A DNA stretch of 64,000 bases from Cryptoclostridium sp964637365 (GCA_964637365.1 CAZWWH010000001.1:124001-188000), one strand, 5' to 3'; numbered from the stretch's first letter, positions 1 through 9,295 are shown. Numbers and translations: made by a program. Notes: generated from the sequence alone by a model not told the origin.

Positions 1-711
1 CTCAGTGCCTGGACTGTATTCTACTGGGCATGGTGGATTTCCTGGGCAACCTTCTGCGGCACCTTTTTTGCCAGAGTATCCAAAGGCCGTACCGTAAGAC
101 AGATGCTCCTGGGCAGCACCTTCCTGCCTGCCGGCTTCTCCTTTATCTGGATTACCATCTATGCCGGCGCAGCCTTCAACCTTGACCTTACGGTTTTAGG
201 AAATGGTGCTGTTCAAACCGGCCCCATCTTTGAAGCAGCCAACGCAAACTATGCCACGGCAATGTTCGCTACCTTAGAACAGCTTCCTCTCTATAAAATC
301 ATGGGTCCATTGGCTCTGCTTCTCGTATTCCTCTGCTTCCTCGGTGCTGCGGACTCCGCCACCTTCGTATTGCCGATGCTTACCATGGGCGGCAGTCAGA
401 ACCCACCGAAGAAAGCAAGAATTTTCTGGGGCGCTGCCCAAGGTGCGGTTGCCATCGTTTTGGTACTCGCGGCGGGCGAAGCGACGCTGAAAGCACTGCA
501 AACAGCATCGGTCATGGCGGCTTTCCCCTTCATGTTCGTACTGGCGCTCATGTGCATCGCCATTGTTCGGGCCTTCAAAGGTGAATTTGATTCTTCCATT
601 GGAGACATCCCAATGTTCGATAAAGCAGCAAGGGCAGCCGCAAAAGCGCGCAAAGAGGAATTGAAAGCCGCCGCCCAAAAAGCCGCTGAAGAAGAGGCGG
701 CAGCAGAATAA
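1..711 (+). CDS. BCCT family transporter, 3' part (cut by window edge)
   Basis: The frame is open from the first base, so the gene starts outside the window and about 236 C-terminal residues are visible. The visible part begins inside the BCCT signature: FYWAWWISW, then an FFARVSKGRT segment, as in the betaine/carnitine/choline transporter family. A second conserved segment, AADSATFVLPM, and hydrophobic helices follow. The C-terminal tail after about residue 200 is Ala/Lys/Glu-rich, cytoplasmic and probably helical, a place where BCCT osmosensors carry regulatory tails. It lies about 100 bp upstream of the corrinoid protein gene on the same strand, so a role in importing a methylated amine for the methyltransferases is inferred. 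Substrate is unknown. Confidence 0.9.
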   Translation, partial: LSAWTVFYWAWWISWATFCGTFFARVSKGRTVRQMLLGSTFLPAGFSFIWITIYAGAAFNLDLTVLGNGAVQTGPIFEAANANYATAMFATLEQLPLYKIMGPLALLLVFLCFLGAADSATFVLPMLTMGGSQNPPKKARIFWGAAQGAVAIVLVLAAGEATLKALQTASVMAAFPFMFVLALMCIAIVRAFKGEFDSSIGDIPMFDKAARAAAKARKEELKAAAQKAAEEEAAAE

Positions 712-817
712 CACGAAAAAATCATACTAGTATATTTATATTCGATCCGCCCTGTTTTCATCACAGACGATCAAGACAGAGAGCAAATAAAAAAACATAA
801 TTTAAGGAGGAAACAAC

Positions 818-1456
818 ATGGCAACATTACAAGATTTATCCAAGGCTGTTATCGCTGGGAAAACCAATAAGGTAAAAAAATTGATTGATGCGCTTTTGGA
901 AGAAAAAGTCGCTCCTTTGGACATCATCAACGTCGGTCTCATCGGTGGCATGACAGAAGTGGGGGTTCGCTTCAAAGCAAACCAAATGTTTGTTCCCGAG
1001 GTTCTCATGTCGGCTCAAGCAATGGAAGCAGGCACGGATATTGTAAAACCTCTGATGAATGCCGAAGACCTCCCGGCTTTGGGCTCTGTACTCTTGGGTA
1101 CTGTCAAAGGCGACTTGCACGATATTGGGAAAAACCTCGTAGGGATGATGCTGGAAAGTGTCGGCTTCAAAGTCATCAACGCAGGCATTGATGTTTCCCC
1201 TGAAGCCTTTGTGGAAGGCGTCAAAGAGCATAAACCCGATGTGGTCGCAATGTCGGCACTTCTCACCACCACCATGCTTCACATGAAAGACACCATTGAG
1301 CTGTTAAAGGAAGAAGGCCTCAGAGATCAGGTTAAGGTCATTATCGGCGGCGCTCCCGTTTCCCAAGACTTTGCCGATGAAATCTTTGCCGACGGCTTCG
1401 GCCCCGACGCTGTTTCCGCTACGGATCTTTGCAAAAAATTGCTGGGCATTTCCTAA
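818..1456 (+). CDS. corrinoid methyltransferase protein (MtbC/MttC/MtgC type)
   Basis: This 212-residue cytoplasmic corrinoid protein would carry the methyl group between an MttB-type methyltransferase and a second methyltransferase. An N-terminal helical cap (residues about 1-85, with LIGGMTEVGVRF) precedes a Rossmann-like B12-binding domain. The B12 domain has the DLHDIGKN motif (DxHxxG; the His is the lower cobalt ligand) at about residue 101 and an SALLTTT segment at about 149. Length fits the family. A strong AAGGAGG ribosome site lies 8 bases before ATG. Two mttB genes follow at once, so this is the only methyl carrier visible for the four MttB paralogues in the window. Confidence 0.95.
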   Translation: MATLQDLSKAVIAGKTNKVKKLIDALLEEKVAPLDIINVGLIGGMTEVGVRFKANQMFVPEVLMSAQAMEAGTDIVKPLMNAEDLPALGSVLLGTVKGDLHDIGKNLVGMMLESVGFKVINAGIDVSPEAFVEGVKEHKPDVVAMSALLTTTMLHMKDTIELLKEEGLRDQVKVIIGGAPVSQDFADEIFADGFGPDAVSATDLCKKLLGIS

Positions 1457-1509
1457 TCCCCAATCAGGCTTGAACCTTTACAGCTTCCCCACAGAAAGGA
1501 GAGAAAGCA

Positions 1510-2979
1510 TTGTTTACGACGAAAAGCTTATATACAAAATCTGACTTTAAAGTCAATCAAAATATCGAATGGACCATTTTGTCCGACGACCAGTGTGAAG
1601 ATATTTTCTTAACCGCTCTGGAATTATTGGAACGGACCGGCGCCGACATTTTAAGCGCCAAAGCCCGGGAAATCTTTGCCCAAAATGGTTGCCTCGTCAA
1701 TGGAGACCGCGTCCGCATCCCCTCTATCAAAGTACAAAAAGCTTTAAATGAAACACCGAAACGCTTGACTCTTTGTAACCGCAATGGCCAACGGGCCATG
1801 GTTCTGGAGGCCGGCAACATTCATTACGGCCCCGGTTTTGACAATAAAAAAATCATGGATATCGAAACCGAAGAAATTCGTGATGCCAAAAAATCCGACG
1901 TTGCCGACATCGCCAAAATTTGCGACAGCATTGCCGATGTAGATTTTGTAATGAACAATGGGCTTCCCGGTGACGTTCCCGCTGCAGTGGCAGCACTCCA
2001 CAGCTATGAAGCTCTGGTTTCCAACACCACCAAACCTGTTATCCAGGAAGTGAAAACCAAAGCCCAGGCAGAAGCCGTCATGGAAATGGCCTTTGCCGTA
2101 GCGGGCAGCGCCGAAGCCTTTGCTTACGATCCCTTTACCGCTCTTCTGGTGGAAAACGAAGAAACCCTGTCCATCAATGCGGAAGCCACCGACATCGTAT
2201 TGGCCGCTGCTACCAAAGGCATGCCGGTGATTTTCTCCAACCGTCTCATCACCGGTCTTACCGCTCCCATGGAAAGCGCAGGCGCAATCATCAGTGCTCT
2301 GGCCAACTCCCTAGCCGCCATCGTATTGGCACAAATGGCAGCTCCCGGTGCTCCCGTCATTACCGGCGGATTCTTCACCATCAATGACAAAGACAATGAA
2401 ACCTGCCCTTACGGTGCACCGGAAATCTCCCTGTTGGGTGCTGGTTTCAGCGCAGTGCTCCGCTATCTCAAGGTTCCCAGCTTTGGTTTCGCCGGCGGCA
2501 CCGACGCCAAGATCAGCGACGCTCAAATGGGCCTCGAATCCACATTCTCTCTGCTCCAGTCCGGTCTCTCCGGCACCAACCTGATTTACGGTGCAGGGCA
2601 AATGGAAACCGGCGAGTATGGCAGCGCTTTCCTGGTGGTCATGGCCAGTGAGGTTATGGGCATGACCCGCCGCATCATCAGCGGCGTTCCCATGGACGAA
2701 GACCGTTTGGCCCGCGGCGTTATCGACGATGTGCAGCCCGGTGGCCACTATCTCGGATCCCCTCACACCAGATATTACTTCAAGAAGGAACAATTCTGGC
2801 CCAAATTGATGAACCGCGCCAGAATTGACGACTGGACCGCCGCAGGGGCAAAATCTTTGGGACAGCGCACCATGGAAATGACCAGAGACTTGCTGGCCAT
2901 GGCAGCGCCCGAAGCATTGCCTGCCGACACTGCTGCCGCCTTGAAGGACATCATCACCAAAGCTGAAGCTGAACTGTAA
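1510..2979 (+). CDS. MttB-superfamily (non-pyrrolysine) methyltransferase, copy 1
   Basis: This 489-residue protein is a member of the trimethylamine methyltransferase MttB superfamily (COG5598). Established members demethylate trimethylamine (pyrrolysine type) or quaternary amines such as glycine betaine (MtgB type) and methylate a cognate Co(I) corrinoid protein. The reading frame has no internal amber codon, so it belongs to the non-pyrrolysine group. The family pattern is visible: an N-terminal helical section, a GNIHYGPGFDNKK segment near residue 97, and a C-terminal PGGHYLGSPHT motif. The start is TTG, placed by AAAGGAG 7 bases before it. It is 53 bp behind the corrinoid gene and 14 bp before a second mttB, so an operon is clear. 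The exact substrate cannot be told. Confidence 0.92.
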   Translation: MFTTKSLYTKSDFKVNQNIEWTILSDDQCEDIFLTALELLERTGADILSAKAREIFAQNGCLVNGDRVRIPSIKVQKALNETPKRLTLCNRNGQRAMVLEAGNIHYGPGFDNKKIMDIETEEIRDAKKSDVADIAKICDSIADVDFVMNNGLPGDVPAAVAALHSYEALVSNTTKPVIQEVKTKAQAEAVMEMAFAVAGSAEAFAYDPFTALLVENEETLSINAEATDIVLAAATKGMPVIFSNRLITGLTAPMESAGAIISALANSLAAIVLAQMAAPGAPVITGGFFTINDKDNETCPYGAPEISLLGAGFSAVLRYLKVPSFGFAGGTDAKISDAQMGLESTFSLLQSGLSGTNLIYGAGQMETGEYGSAFLVVMASEVMGMTRRIISGVPMDEDRLARGVIDDVQPGGHYLGSPHTRYYFKKEQFWPKLMNRARIDDWTAAGAKSLGQRTMEMTRDLLAMAAPEALPADTAAALKDIITKAEAEL

Positions 2980-2993
2980 GGAGGGGTGAATCC

Positions 2994-4490
2994 ATGAGAA
3001 CCAATTATAAAGCCAACACAGGTGTGTCCATGCACGTTTTTTCCGAAGCCCAATGCCGTGAATTGGTTTTGGCCGCTGAAGAAGCCATGTGGCGCACAGG
3101 AACAGATTTTTATGATCCCGAATCCATTGAGATTTTGAGAAAAGCCGGCTGCTGGGTTGACGGCAAAAGAGTCCGTATCCCCGCTCACATTACCGAAGCC
3201 GCGTTGAGAAGCTGCCAGAAACACGTTGTTCTCTGCAACAGCCGTACCGGCGCCAGAGAACTCTTCCTGGAAGGCGGAAACTCCTACTTCGGTTCCGGCC
3301 CCTGCACACCCTTTACCCGCAATCCTTATACCGGAGAACGCCATCGTGCCACCCGCCAAAGCGTTGCTTGGGCCACCAAGGTTTTGGATGCACTTCCCAA
3401 CATCGACTATGCCATGAGCTTGGGGATTGTTCAGGACGTACCCCTTCTCATTTCTGACCGTCATGAATTTGAACAACAAATTTTGAATACGGAAAAACCC
3501 ATCATCACCGTTTGCGTTGACCAATGGGGACAGGATGACTGCATTAAAATGGCAGAAATCGTCGCCGGTGGCGAAGAAGAATTGAGAAGAAATCCCTTCA
3601 TTTGCCTTTACGCAGAACCCATCTCCCCCGGGGTACACTGCATTGAAGCGGCGCAAAAATTAGTGACCGGCGCCAAGAAAGGTTTGCCCACCATTTATAC
3701 GCCTTGCATTATGGCAGGTGGTACTGCTCCCGCCACTATGGCAGGGGTTATGGTTCAGGGCCTTTGCGAAAGCCTCAGCGGTCTCGTTTTGAGCCAATGC
3801 ACCAGAGAAGGCGCTCCCTTCATTATGGGTGGTGTTTACACCATTCTTGATATGGGTTCCACCATCTTCTCTTACGGCGCTCCCGAATTAAGCCTCCTTC
3901 TCGCCGGTTTAGCTGACGTGGCTCATTACCTCAACATCCCCATGTTCGGTACCTCCGGTTGCACCGATACCTGCATCATTGATGAACAGGCCGGTGTGGA
4001 AGCGGCCCTCTCCATCGCCATGACCGACATGTCCGGCGCCAATTTGAACCACGATATTGGCTACTCCGAATACGGCACTACCTCCAACTTGGATTTGGTA
4101 GTCATCGCTGACGAAGTTTTGGGTATGGCTCGCCGCCTCACCGCAGGCATTGAAGTCAACGAAGAAACTAAGGCCTTGTCCAAGATCGAAGCCGCAGGCC
4201 CCGGCGGTCGCTACGATGTCATTGACCGTGACGACGATTGGGACGATGACGACGACGATGAAGATTACGTACCAAAGAATCCCAGAATGGATTACAAAAA
4301 CCGTTTGGTGCACCGTGGCGCCAGAGAGCTCTGGCAGAAGGCCGGCGGAAAGACCTTGACCCAGGTCGCCAACGAAAAAGTTCGCGACATCATCGAATAT
4401 CATGAACCTACTCCCCTTCCCAAAGATGTCGCAGCGAAAATTCGCGACGTCGTGGAAAATGCCGTTGGCCATATGCCTGGCGAGGACTAA
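2994..4490 (+). CDS. MttB-superfamily methyltransferase, copy 2, with Asp-rich insert
   Basis: This second non-pyrrolysine MttB-type corrinoid methyltransferase has 498 residues and is preceded by GGAGGGG. Family landmarks are GGNSYFGSGPCTPF near residue 97 and SPGVHCIEAAQKL in the middle. In place of the usual segment after PGGRY, it carries a run made almost only of Asp (11 Asp in about 16 residues, about residue 411-426), then KNPRMDYKNR. The other three copies in the window lack this run. It sits 14 bp downstream of copy 1 and probably shares its transcript and corrinoid partner. Two different MttB proteins in one operon may act on two substrates or form a mixed complex; that is inference. 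Confidence 0.92.
   Translation: MRTNYKANTGVSMHVFSEAQCRELVLAAEEAMWRTGTDFYDPESIEILRKAGCWVDGKRVRIPAHITEAALRSCQKHVVLCNSRTGARELFLEGGNSYFGSGPCTPFTRNPYTGERHRATRQSVAWATKVLDALPNIDYAMSLGIVQDVPLLISDRHEFEQQILNTEKPIITVCVDQWGQDDCIKMAEIVAGGEEELRRNPFICLYAEPISPGVHCIEAAQKLVTGAKKGLPTIYTPCIMAGGTAPATMAGVMVQGLCESLSGLVLSQCTREGAPFIMGGVYTILDMGSTIFSYGAPELSLLLAGLADVAHYLNIPMFGTSGCTDTCIIDEQAGVEAALSIAMTDMSGANLNHDIGYSEYGTTSNLDLVVIADEVLGMARRLTAGIEVNEETKALSKIEAAGPGGRYDVIDRDDDWDDDDDDEDYVPKNPRMDYKNRLVHRGARELWQKAGGKTLTQVANEKVRDIIEYHEPTPLPKDVAAKIRDVVENAVGHMPGED
4223..4266 (+). other. poly-Asp coding stretch inside mttB copy 2
   Basis: GAC/GAT repeats encode a dense acidic run close to the C-terminus of the second methyltransferase. 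The other MttB paralogues have an aromatic/Phe-rich segment (FxNFKxELW) near this place. Repeat slippage is a possible origin. Confidence 0.7.
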
Positions 4491-4597
4491 GATCGAACAA
4501 CATTCATTCGCATGAATTATGATTCTAAAGGAGCCATTAGAACAACCTCACGATGATTGTTTTGTTTCGTCCGAGTAAGTGAATATTGAGGACACTA

Positions 4598-4625
4598 TGG
4601 GGATGGGCGGCGCTGCCGCCCTCCC
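4598..4625 (+). other. GC-rich hairpin between mttB copy 2 and hydantoinase-like gene
   Basis: GGGCGGC and GCCGCCC form a 7-bp stem with a GCT loop, and further G/C pairs may extend it. No T-tract follows directly, so it is more likely an mRNA-processing or stability element or a partial attenuator than a full terminator. The 200-bp gap around it (4491-4691) holds nothing else I recognise. A comparable hairpin lies after mttB copy 3 at 13020-13052. Confidence 0.5.
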
Positions 4626-4691
4626 TACCCTCTTTGTTTTGGACGATTCTCCACTGAATGGTCCTTTTTATATTATTTTGGAGGTGAAACA

Positions 4692-6719
4692 ATGTCACTG
4701 GTTTTAGGAATTGACACCGGCGGTACATATACCGATGGCGTAATATTAGATCGTTCCAGCAAAAAAATTCTGGCCAAAGCAAAGTCTTTGACCACCAGGG
4801 ACGACTTAAGCCGAGGAATTACCGCTTGCATTAACAATATGGAATTTGATGATTTTCAGGAAGTAAAAATCGTGTCTCTCTCCACCACACTGGCGACCAA
4901 TGCCATTGTGGAAGGAAGAGGATGTGAAGTAGGACTGATTATGATCGGTATGGAGCCTCAACAGGAATTGCCCGTGGAGGAAGTCCGTTATGTCACAGGC
5001 GGGCACAATGTCAAAGGCAAAGAAAAAGCGCCTCTGGATGAGGACGCGGTACGGGAGGCTGTTGAAAGCCTCAAAGGGAAAGTTGACGCCGTGGCAGTTT
5101 CAGGCTATCTCAGTGTTAGAAATCCAGCGCATGAAATCAGAGTTCAGGAAATCATTCGGGAAACCCTGGATATTCCCGTGGTCTGTGCGCACCATCTCAC
5201 CCGCTCCTTGGGAATTCATGAACGCACTGTCACAGCGATTCTCAACGCACGGTTGATTCCCATTATCAAGGAGCTGTTAGATTCCGTAAAAAAATCTCTG
5301 CGGGATAAGAATATCAACGCTCCCATTATGATTGTCAAAGGCGACGGTTCCTTGATGGGAGAAGAACAGGCTCAGGATAAACCCATTGAAACATTGCTTT
5401 CGGGACCTGCCTCCAGTATTATCGGCGCTACATTTTTGGCCAATTCCAAAGATGGGCTCGTCCTCGATATGGGCGGCACCACTACGGACATCGCCATTCT
5501 TAAAAACGGAGTGCCCCGCATTGACCCTGAAGGGGCTAAGGTCGGCGGCTGGCTTACCCGGGTGGAAGCGGCAGCCATCAATACCTACGGCTTAGGCGGC
5601 GACAGCTATTTACAGCTGGATATGGACGGTTCCTTTAAAGTAGGTCCTCAGCGGGTTTGGCCCATTGGCGTGATGACGTACCAGTATCCCCATTTATATG
5701 AGGAACTGAAACGAATCAAAATTGACCGTTCCTACCTTTTACTGTTCTCCCAGGTTACCGATTGCTTTATGATTCTCAATGAAAAAGAAACCGTATCCTT
5801 AAATGAGAGAGAGCAGGCTATTCTGGATATCCTGCGGGACGGCCCCCACAGTCTCTTTTATATTGCCCACCATTTGGACGCGGATTTGAACTTTTTGAAC
5901 CTGAATCGTTTGGTAAACGTAGGGGTTTTAGGACGCATCTCCGTAACGCCAACAGATATTCTCCATGCCAAAGGCACTTACAACCAATGGAACACCGAAG
6001 GCTCTAAGCTGGCAGTTTCCCTTTTGGCACACCGCTTTCATATGACGATGGAAGAATTTATTCCCTTTGCGGAAAACAATATCGTCAACGAGCTATGCTA
6101 TACCTGTATCCAGAGCCTTTCCAATAATGATGGCAACGACTTTATCATGAAGGATGAAGCCGTAGCCCGTTACCTCATTATGAAACAATTGGAGCCGGCG
6201 GAGGACAGCGCCTGGAGCTGCAAGCTGACGCCGAATATTCCCGTCATCGGCATCGGCGCTCCGGTCAGTGCTTGGTTGCCACCAATGGCAAAAAAACTTG
6301 GCGCGGAGCTTATCATACCCGAAGATCCGGAGGTGGCCAACGCCATTGGCTCTGCGGCGGGACGAATTATGACTTCAGTGAGAATTCAGATCAATCCGGG
6401 AGAATGCGCCACCGGCTATATACTTCATTCCTCCTACGAAATGAGGGACTTTGAGCACCTGGAAGACGCTGTGACTTACGCCAAGGAATTTGCCGCAGCC
6501 AAGGCCCGGGAGATCGCAGAAAATGACGGCGCAACCCATATTGAATTGGTGATACACCATAAAGATACTTACGCGGAATCCGGCATGGTAGAAAAGGATG
6601 TTTATATTGGCTCCTTTATTGAAGCCATTGCCACGGAACCACCGGAATGGGAACGAGAAGAAGAAGCGGAAAAATTCTTTGTAGATACCATTGACCGGGG
6701 CATGACCCTGAACCACTGA
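4692..6719 (+). CDS. hydantoinase/oxoprolinase-like ASKHA protein with inserted winged-helix-like segment
   Basis: This 675-residue protein is of the HyuA/oxoprolinase superfamily. The ASKHA ATP-binding motifs are in order: LGIDTGGTYTDG at residues 5-16, a DMGGTTTDIAIL second phosphate motif at about 258, and GIGAPVSAWLP plus a GSAAG-containing segment near residues 517-552. Between the ATPase core and a TPTD motif, residues about 368-420 look like a winged helix: NEREQAILDILRDG, SLFYIAHHLD, LNLNRLVNVGVLG. That insert is not part of ordinary HyuA. The start has GGAGG 6 bases upstream. It lies between mttB genes and a BCCT gene. Reductive activators of corrinoid proteins (RamA/RACo) also use an ASKHA fold, so a corrinoid-reactivation role is my hypothesis; a ring-opening hydrolase is the alternative. 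Confidence 0.85.
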   Translation: MSLVLGIDTGGTYTDGVILDRSSKKILAKAKSLTTRDDLSRGITACINNMEFDDFQEVKIVSLSTTLATNAIVEGRGCEVGLIMIGMEPQQELPVEEVRYVTGGHNVKGKEKAPLDEDAVREAVESLKGKVDAVAVSGYLSVRNPAHEIRVQEIIRETLDIPVVCAHHLTRSLGIHERTVTAILNARLIPIIKELLDSVKKSLRDKNINAPIMIVKGDGSLMGEEQAQDKPIETLLSGPASSIIGATFLANSKDGLVLDMGGTTTDIAILKNGVPRIDPEGAKVGGWLTRVEAAAINTYGLGGDSYLQLDMDGSFKVGPQRVWPIGVMTYQYPHLYEELKRIKIDRSYLLLFSQVTDCFMILNEKETVSLNEREQAILDILRDGPHSLFYIAHHLDADLNFLNLNRLVNVGVLGRISVTPTDILHAKGTYNQWNTEGSKLAVSLLAHRFHMTMEEFIPFAENNIVNELCYTCIQSLSNNDGNDFIMKDEAVARYLIMKQLEPAEDSAWSCKLTPNIPVIGIGAPVSAWLPPMAKKLGAELIIPEDPEVANAIGSAAGRIMTSVRIQINPGECATGYILHSSYEMRDFEHLEDAVTYAKEFAAAKAREIAENDGATHIELVIHHKDTYAESGMVEKDVYIGSFIEAIATEPPEWEREEEAEKFFVDTIDRGMTLNH

Positions 6720-6757
6720 TAACTCCCCAAAAACGGGAAACAGGAAGGGGTGACTCC

Positions 6758-8311
6758 ATGGGAAAATTTCAGCAGTTTCTGGAACGAGTCGATAAAAAAG
6801 TCTTTCTTTGGGGAGGCATAATTTGCCTGATCTTTGTGCTGTGGGCCGTTATTTGGCCGCAAAAAGCGGCGTCGATTTTTAATCTGTGCCTTGCTTTTTT
6901 TACCGGAAAATTCGGCTGGCTTTACCTGCTGGTGGTGTCGGGATTTGTGGCTTTCCTCATCTGGCTTTGCTGCAGCAAATACGGTTCTATTGTCCTGGGG
7001 AAAGATGATGAAAAACCGGAGTATTCTACCTTTAGCTGGTTTTTCATGCTCTTTGCCGCAGGGATGGGAATCGGTTTAGTATTCTGGAGTGTGGCCGAGC
7101 CTGTCAGCCATTATCTGGCGCCGCCATACGGTGAAGGCAGCACCCTTGAAGCGGCGGAAACCGCCATGCACTACTCTTTTATGCACTGGGGACTTCATCC
7201 ATGGGCCTGCTTCGGCGTGGTGGGGCTTCCTTTAGCTTATTTTCAGTTCCGTAAAAATCAACCGGCTCTGTTGAGTTCCTGTCTAATCCCCCTCATTGGG
7301 GAAAAAGGTGCCAATGGCATCTTGGGAAGTATCGTCAATGTGCTGGCAGTTTTTGCCACTGTTTTTGGCGTAGCCACCTCTTTGGGACTGGGTGCTATGC
7401 AAATCAACAGCGGCCTGAGCTATGTTTTCGGAATCCCTTATGACAATGGAGTTTTGGTGCTTATTATCGTCATAGTCACCATCTTATTCATTACCTCTTC
7501 GGTCAGCGGAATTGACCGAGGTATCAAATTACTCAGCAACTTCAACATGATCATTGCCTTCTTCCTTTTGCTGTTTATTTTGTTTTTGGGCCCAACGTTG
7601 TTTTTAACAAACTTCTTCACCTCAACCATTGGGCACTATCTGCAAAATATCATCAGCACCAGCTTCTGGACGGATCCCTTTGAAACCAACAGCGGCTGGC
7701 TGGGCAGCTGGACCATTTTCTATTGGGCCTGGTGGATTTCCTGGGGCCCCTTCGTGGGAGGGTTCATCGCCCGGATTTCCCGGGGGCGTACCATACGGGA
7801 GTTCATCATCGGGACGCTGTTCTGCCCCGTGCTTCTCAGTTTTTTCTATATGTCCTTCATGGGCGGCACCGCCATTTACCAGGATATGAATGGTATTACT
7901 ACCGTAGCCCAGGCCATGGATGAGAATATTTCCTACGCTCTGTTCGCGCTTTTGGAAAATTTCCCACTGTCAAGTCTCGTTTCCATCCTGGCGGTCATTT
8001 TGATTTGCACCTTCTTTATCACCTCAGCAGACTCCTCCACCTTTGTCTGCTCCATGATGACCTCCCATGGAATCCAAAATCCCCCGCGTTCACTTAGGGT
8101 GTTTTGGGGCGTGGCAGAAGCCGCCGTAGCCATTGTGCTGCTATTGGCGGGAGGCTTGACCTCACTGCAAACGGCCTCTATCGTAGGGGCTTTCCCCTTT
8201 ATGCTTATTTGCATTTTCATTGTGGCGGCCTTTGTGAAAGCGCTGCAAAATGACAGCTACATCGTGGCGATGAAAAAACGGGATGAGGAATTAAAGCAGT
8301 GCAAAAAATAA
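6758..8311 (+). CDS. BCCT family transporter
   Basis: This 517-residue membrane protein has about 12 transmembrane helices. It carries the BCCT glycine motif AAGMGIGLVFW near residue 106 (GMGIG, as in sodium-coupled BetP), then a VAEPVSHY segment, and the family signature FYWAWWISWGPFVGGF followed by ARISRGRT at about residue 325-345. A second conserved piece, TSADSSTFVCSMMTSHG, is near residue 425. It begins 38 bp after the hydantoinase-like gene with GGAAGGGG upstream, so it is the last or next-to-last gene of the corrinoid operon. It probably brings in the quaternary amine that the MttB proteins demethylate; the substrate is not readable from sequence. Confidence 0.93.
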   Translation: MGKFQQFLERVDKKVFLWGGIICLIFVLWAVIWPQKAASIFNLCLAFFTGKFGWLYLLVVSGFVAFLIWLCCSKYGSIVLGKDDEKPEYSTFSWFFMLFAAGMGIGLVFWSVAEPVSHYLAPPYGEGSTLEAAETAMHYSFMHWGLHPWACFGVVGLPLAYFQFRKNQPALLSSCLIPLIGEKGANGILGSIVNVLAVFATVFGVATSLGLGAMQINSGLSYVFGIPYDNGVLVLIIVIVTILFITSSVSGIDRGIKLLSNFNMIIAFFLLLFILFLGPTLFLTNFFTSTIGHYLQNIISTSFWTDPFETNSGWLGSWTIFYWAWWISWGPFVGGFIARISRGRTIREFIIGTLFCPVLLSFFYMSFMGGTAIYQDMNGITTVAQAMDENISYALFALLENFPLSSLVSILAVILICTFFITSADSSTFVCSMMTSHGIQNPPRSLRVFWGVAEAAVAIVLLLAGGLTSLQTASIVGAFPFMLICIFIVAAFVKALQNDSYIVAMKKRDEELKQCKK

Positions 8312-9249
8312 AAGTCAAAGAACCTAAAAAAATCATGGGCTATCTTGCCGCCATCGTCTCTTCCATCCTTTTTGGAATGATGGCGATTTTGGTAAAGCTC
8401 GCTCTAAAAACCGGGCTTGATCCTTTTGATGTGGTTTTCTTCCGCTTTTTCTTCACTTCCTTTATCATTGCCATTTATGTACTGGTACGCCGCATCAACT
8501 TAAAGCTGCAATGGGCGCAAATTTGGCGGATCATCTTTTTGGCCCTGGTAGGATATGCCGCCATGAACATCACCTACTACACGGCCTTTGACCGTATGCC
8601 GGTATCCCTCGCCGGTATGATGCACTATATCTATCCCGTGGCCGCGGTAGTCATTGGTCGGGTTATATTTAAGGATCATATTGGCAAAGAGTGCTATTTT
8701 GCCGTGGCACTGGCGGTTGGCGGCGCCATGCTCCTTTCCTTCGGTGATTTTCAGGCCTTGGACGCCATTGGCATCCTTTGCGCTTTGCTTTCCGGGATTC
8801 TTTACGGCCTTTACGCTGTGGGACTGGGGCGCCCCGCTTTGGCGGATTTAGACAGTTGCGCCATTGTCTTTTATCTTTGTGTATTCAGCACATTGTTCTT
8901 AGGAGGTTTCGAGGCTATTCGGGGAGTCAATCCTTTTGGGATACTCACAACCAAGGGACTCCTTATTATGCTGGCCAACGCTTTCTTCTGCACCGGCTTT
9001 GCCATGATGATTTTCCGAAAGGCCATTGTGTCTGTAGGAGCCGTTCCTACTACCATTCTTTCCACTTTAGAACCAATTACCGCCGCAGGTTTGAGTCTTA
9101 TTTGTTTCCATGAAACGTTCAATTTTTTGATGATTATGGGTTCCGCTCTGATCTTAATTGCCGTAATTCTAACGGTAAAACCACCAAAGCAAAAAGATAC
9201 ATCGGCGCCATCCCAGGAGGAGGAACAAACAACCGTTACCCACACATAA
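8299..9249 (+). CDS. EamA/DMT-family transporter
   Basis: This 316-residue protein has ten predicted transmembrane helices in two repeats of five, as in the EamA (drug/metabolite transporter) family. N-terminal repeat landmarks are SSILFGMMAILVK and FFRFFFTSF; the second EamA repeat includes GILYGLYAVGLG and VSVGAVPTTILSTLEP. The GTG start overlaps the end of the BCCT gene by 13 bases and has GAGGAA upstream; an in-frame ATG at 8335 is the alternative start. Translational coupling to the BCCT gene suggests the same operon. It may export a demethylated product such as a secondary amine or amino acid, but that is inference. Confidence 0.88.
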   Translation: MQKIKVKEPKKIMGYLAAIVSSILFGMMAILVKLALKTGLDPFDVVFFRFFFTSFIIAIYVLVRRINLKLQWAQIWRIIFLALVGYAAMNITYYTAFDRMPVSLAGMMHYIYPVAAVVIGRVIFKDHIGKECYFAVALAVGGAMLLSFGDFQALDAIGILCALLSGILYGLYAVGLGRPALADLDSCAIVFYLCVFSTLFLGGFEAIRGVNPFGILTTKGLLIMLANAFFCTGFAMMIFRKAIVSVGAVPTTILSTLEPITAAGLSLICFHETFNFLMIMGSALILIAVILTVKPPKQKDTSAPSQEEEQTTVTHT

Positions 9250-9253
9250 AAAG

Positions 9254-9289
9254 CAGCGGAGACGTTTTTTTAGTCTCCGCTGTTTTTTT
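9254..9289. terminator. bidirectional intrinsic terminator between convergent operons
   Basis: CAGCGGAGAC (9254-9263) pairs perfectly with GTCTCCGCTG (9273-9282), followed by a T7 run on the plus strand. A-rich sequence on the other side makes it work for the minus-strand hydantoinase-like gene too. Confidence 0.9.
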
Positions 9290-9295
9290 ATTAGC

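Noticed and set aside
2775..3656. Long frame antisense to the two first mttB genes (and similar ones at 13621-14553 and 17329-17943)
   Set aside because: These are mirror frames of conserved coding regions, with no ribosome sites and no family match.
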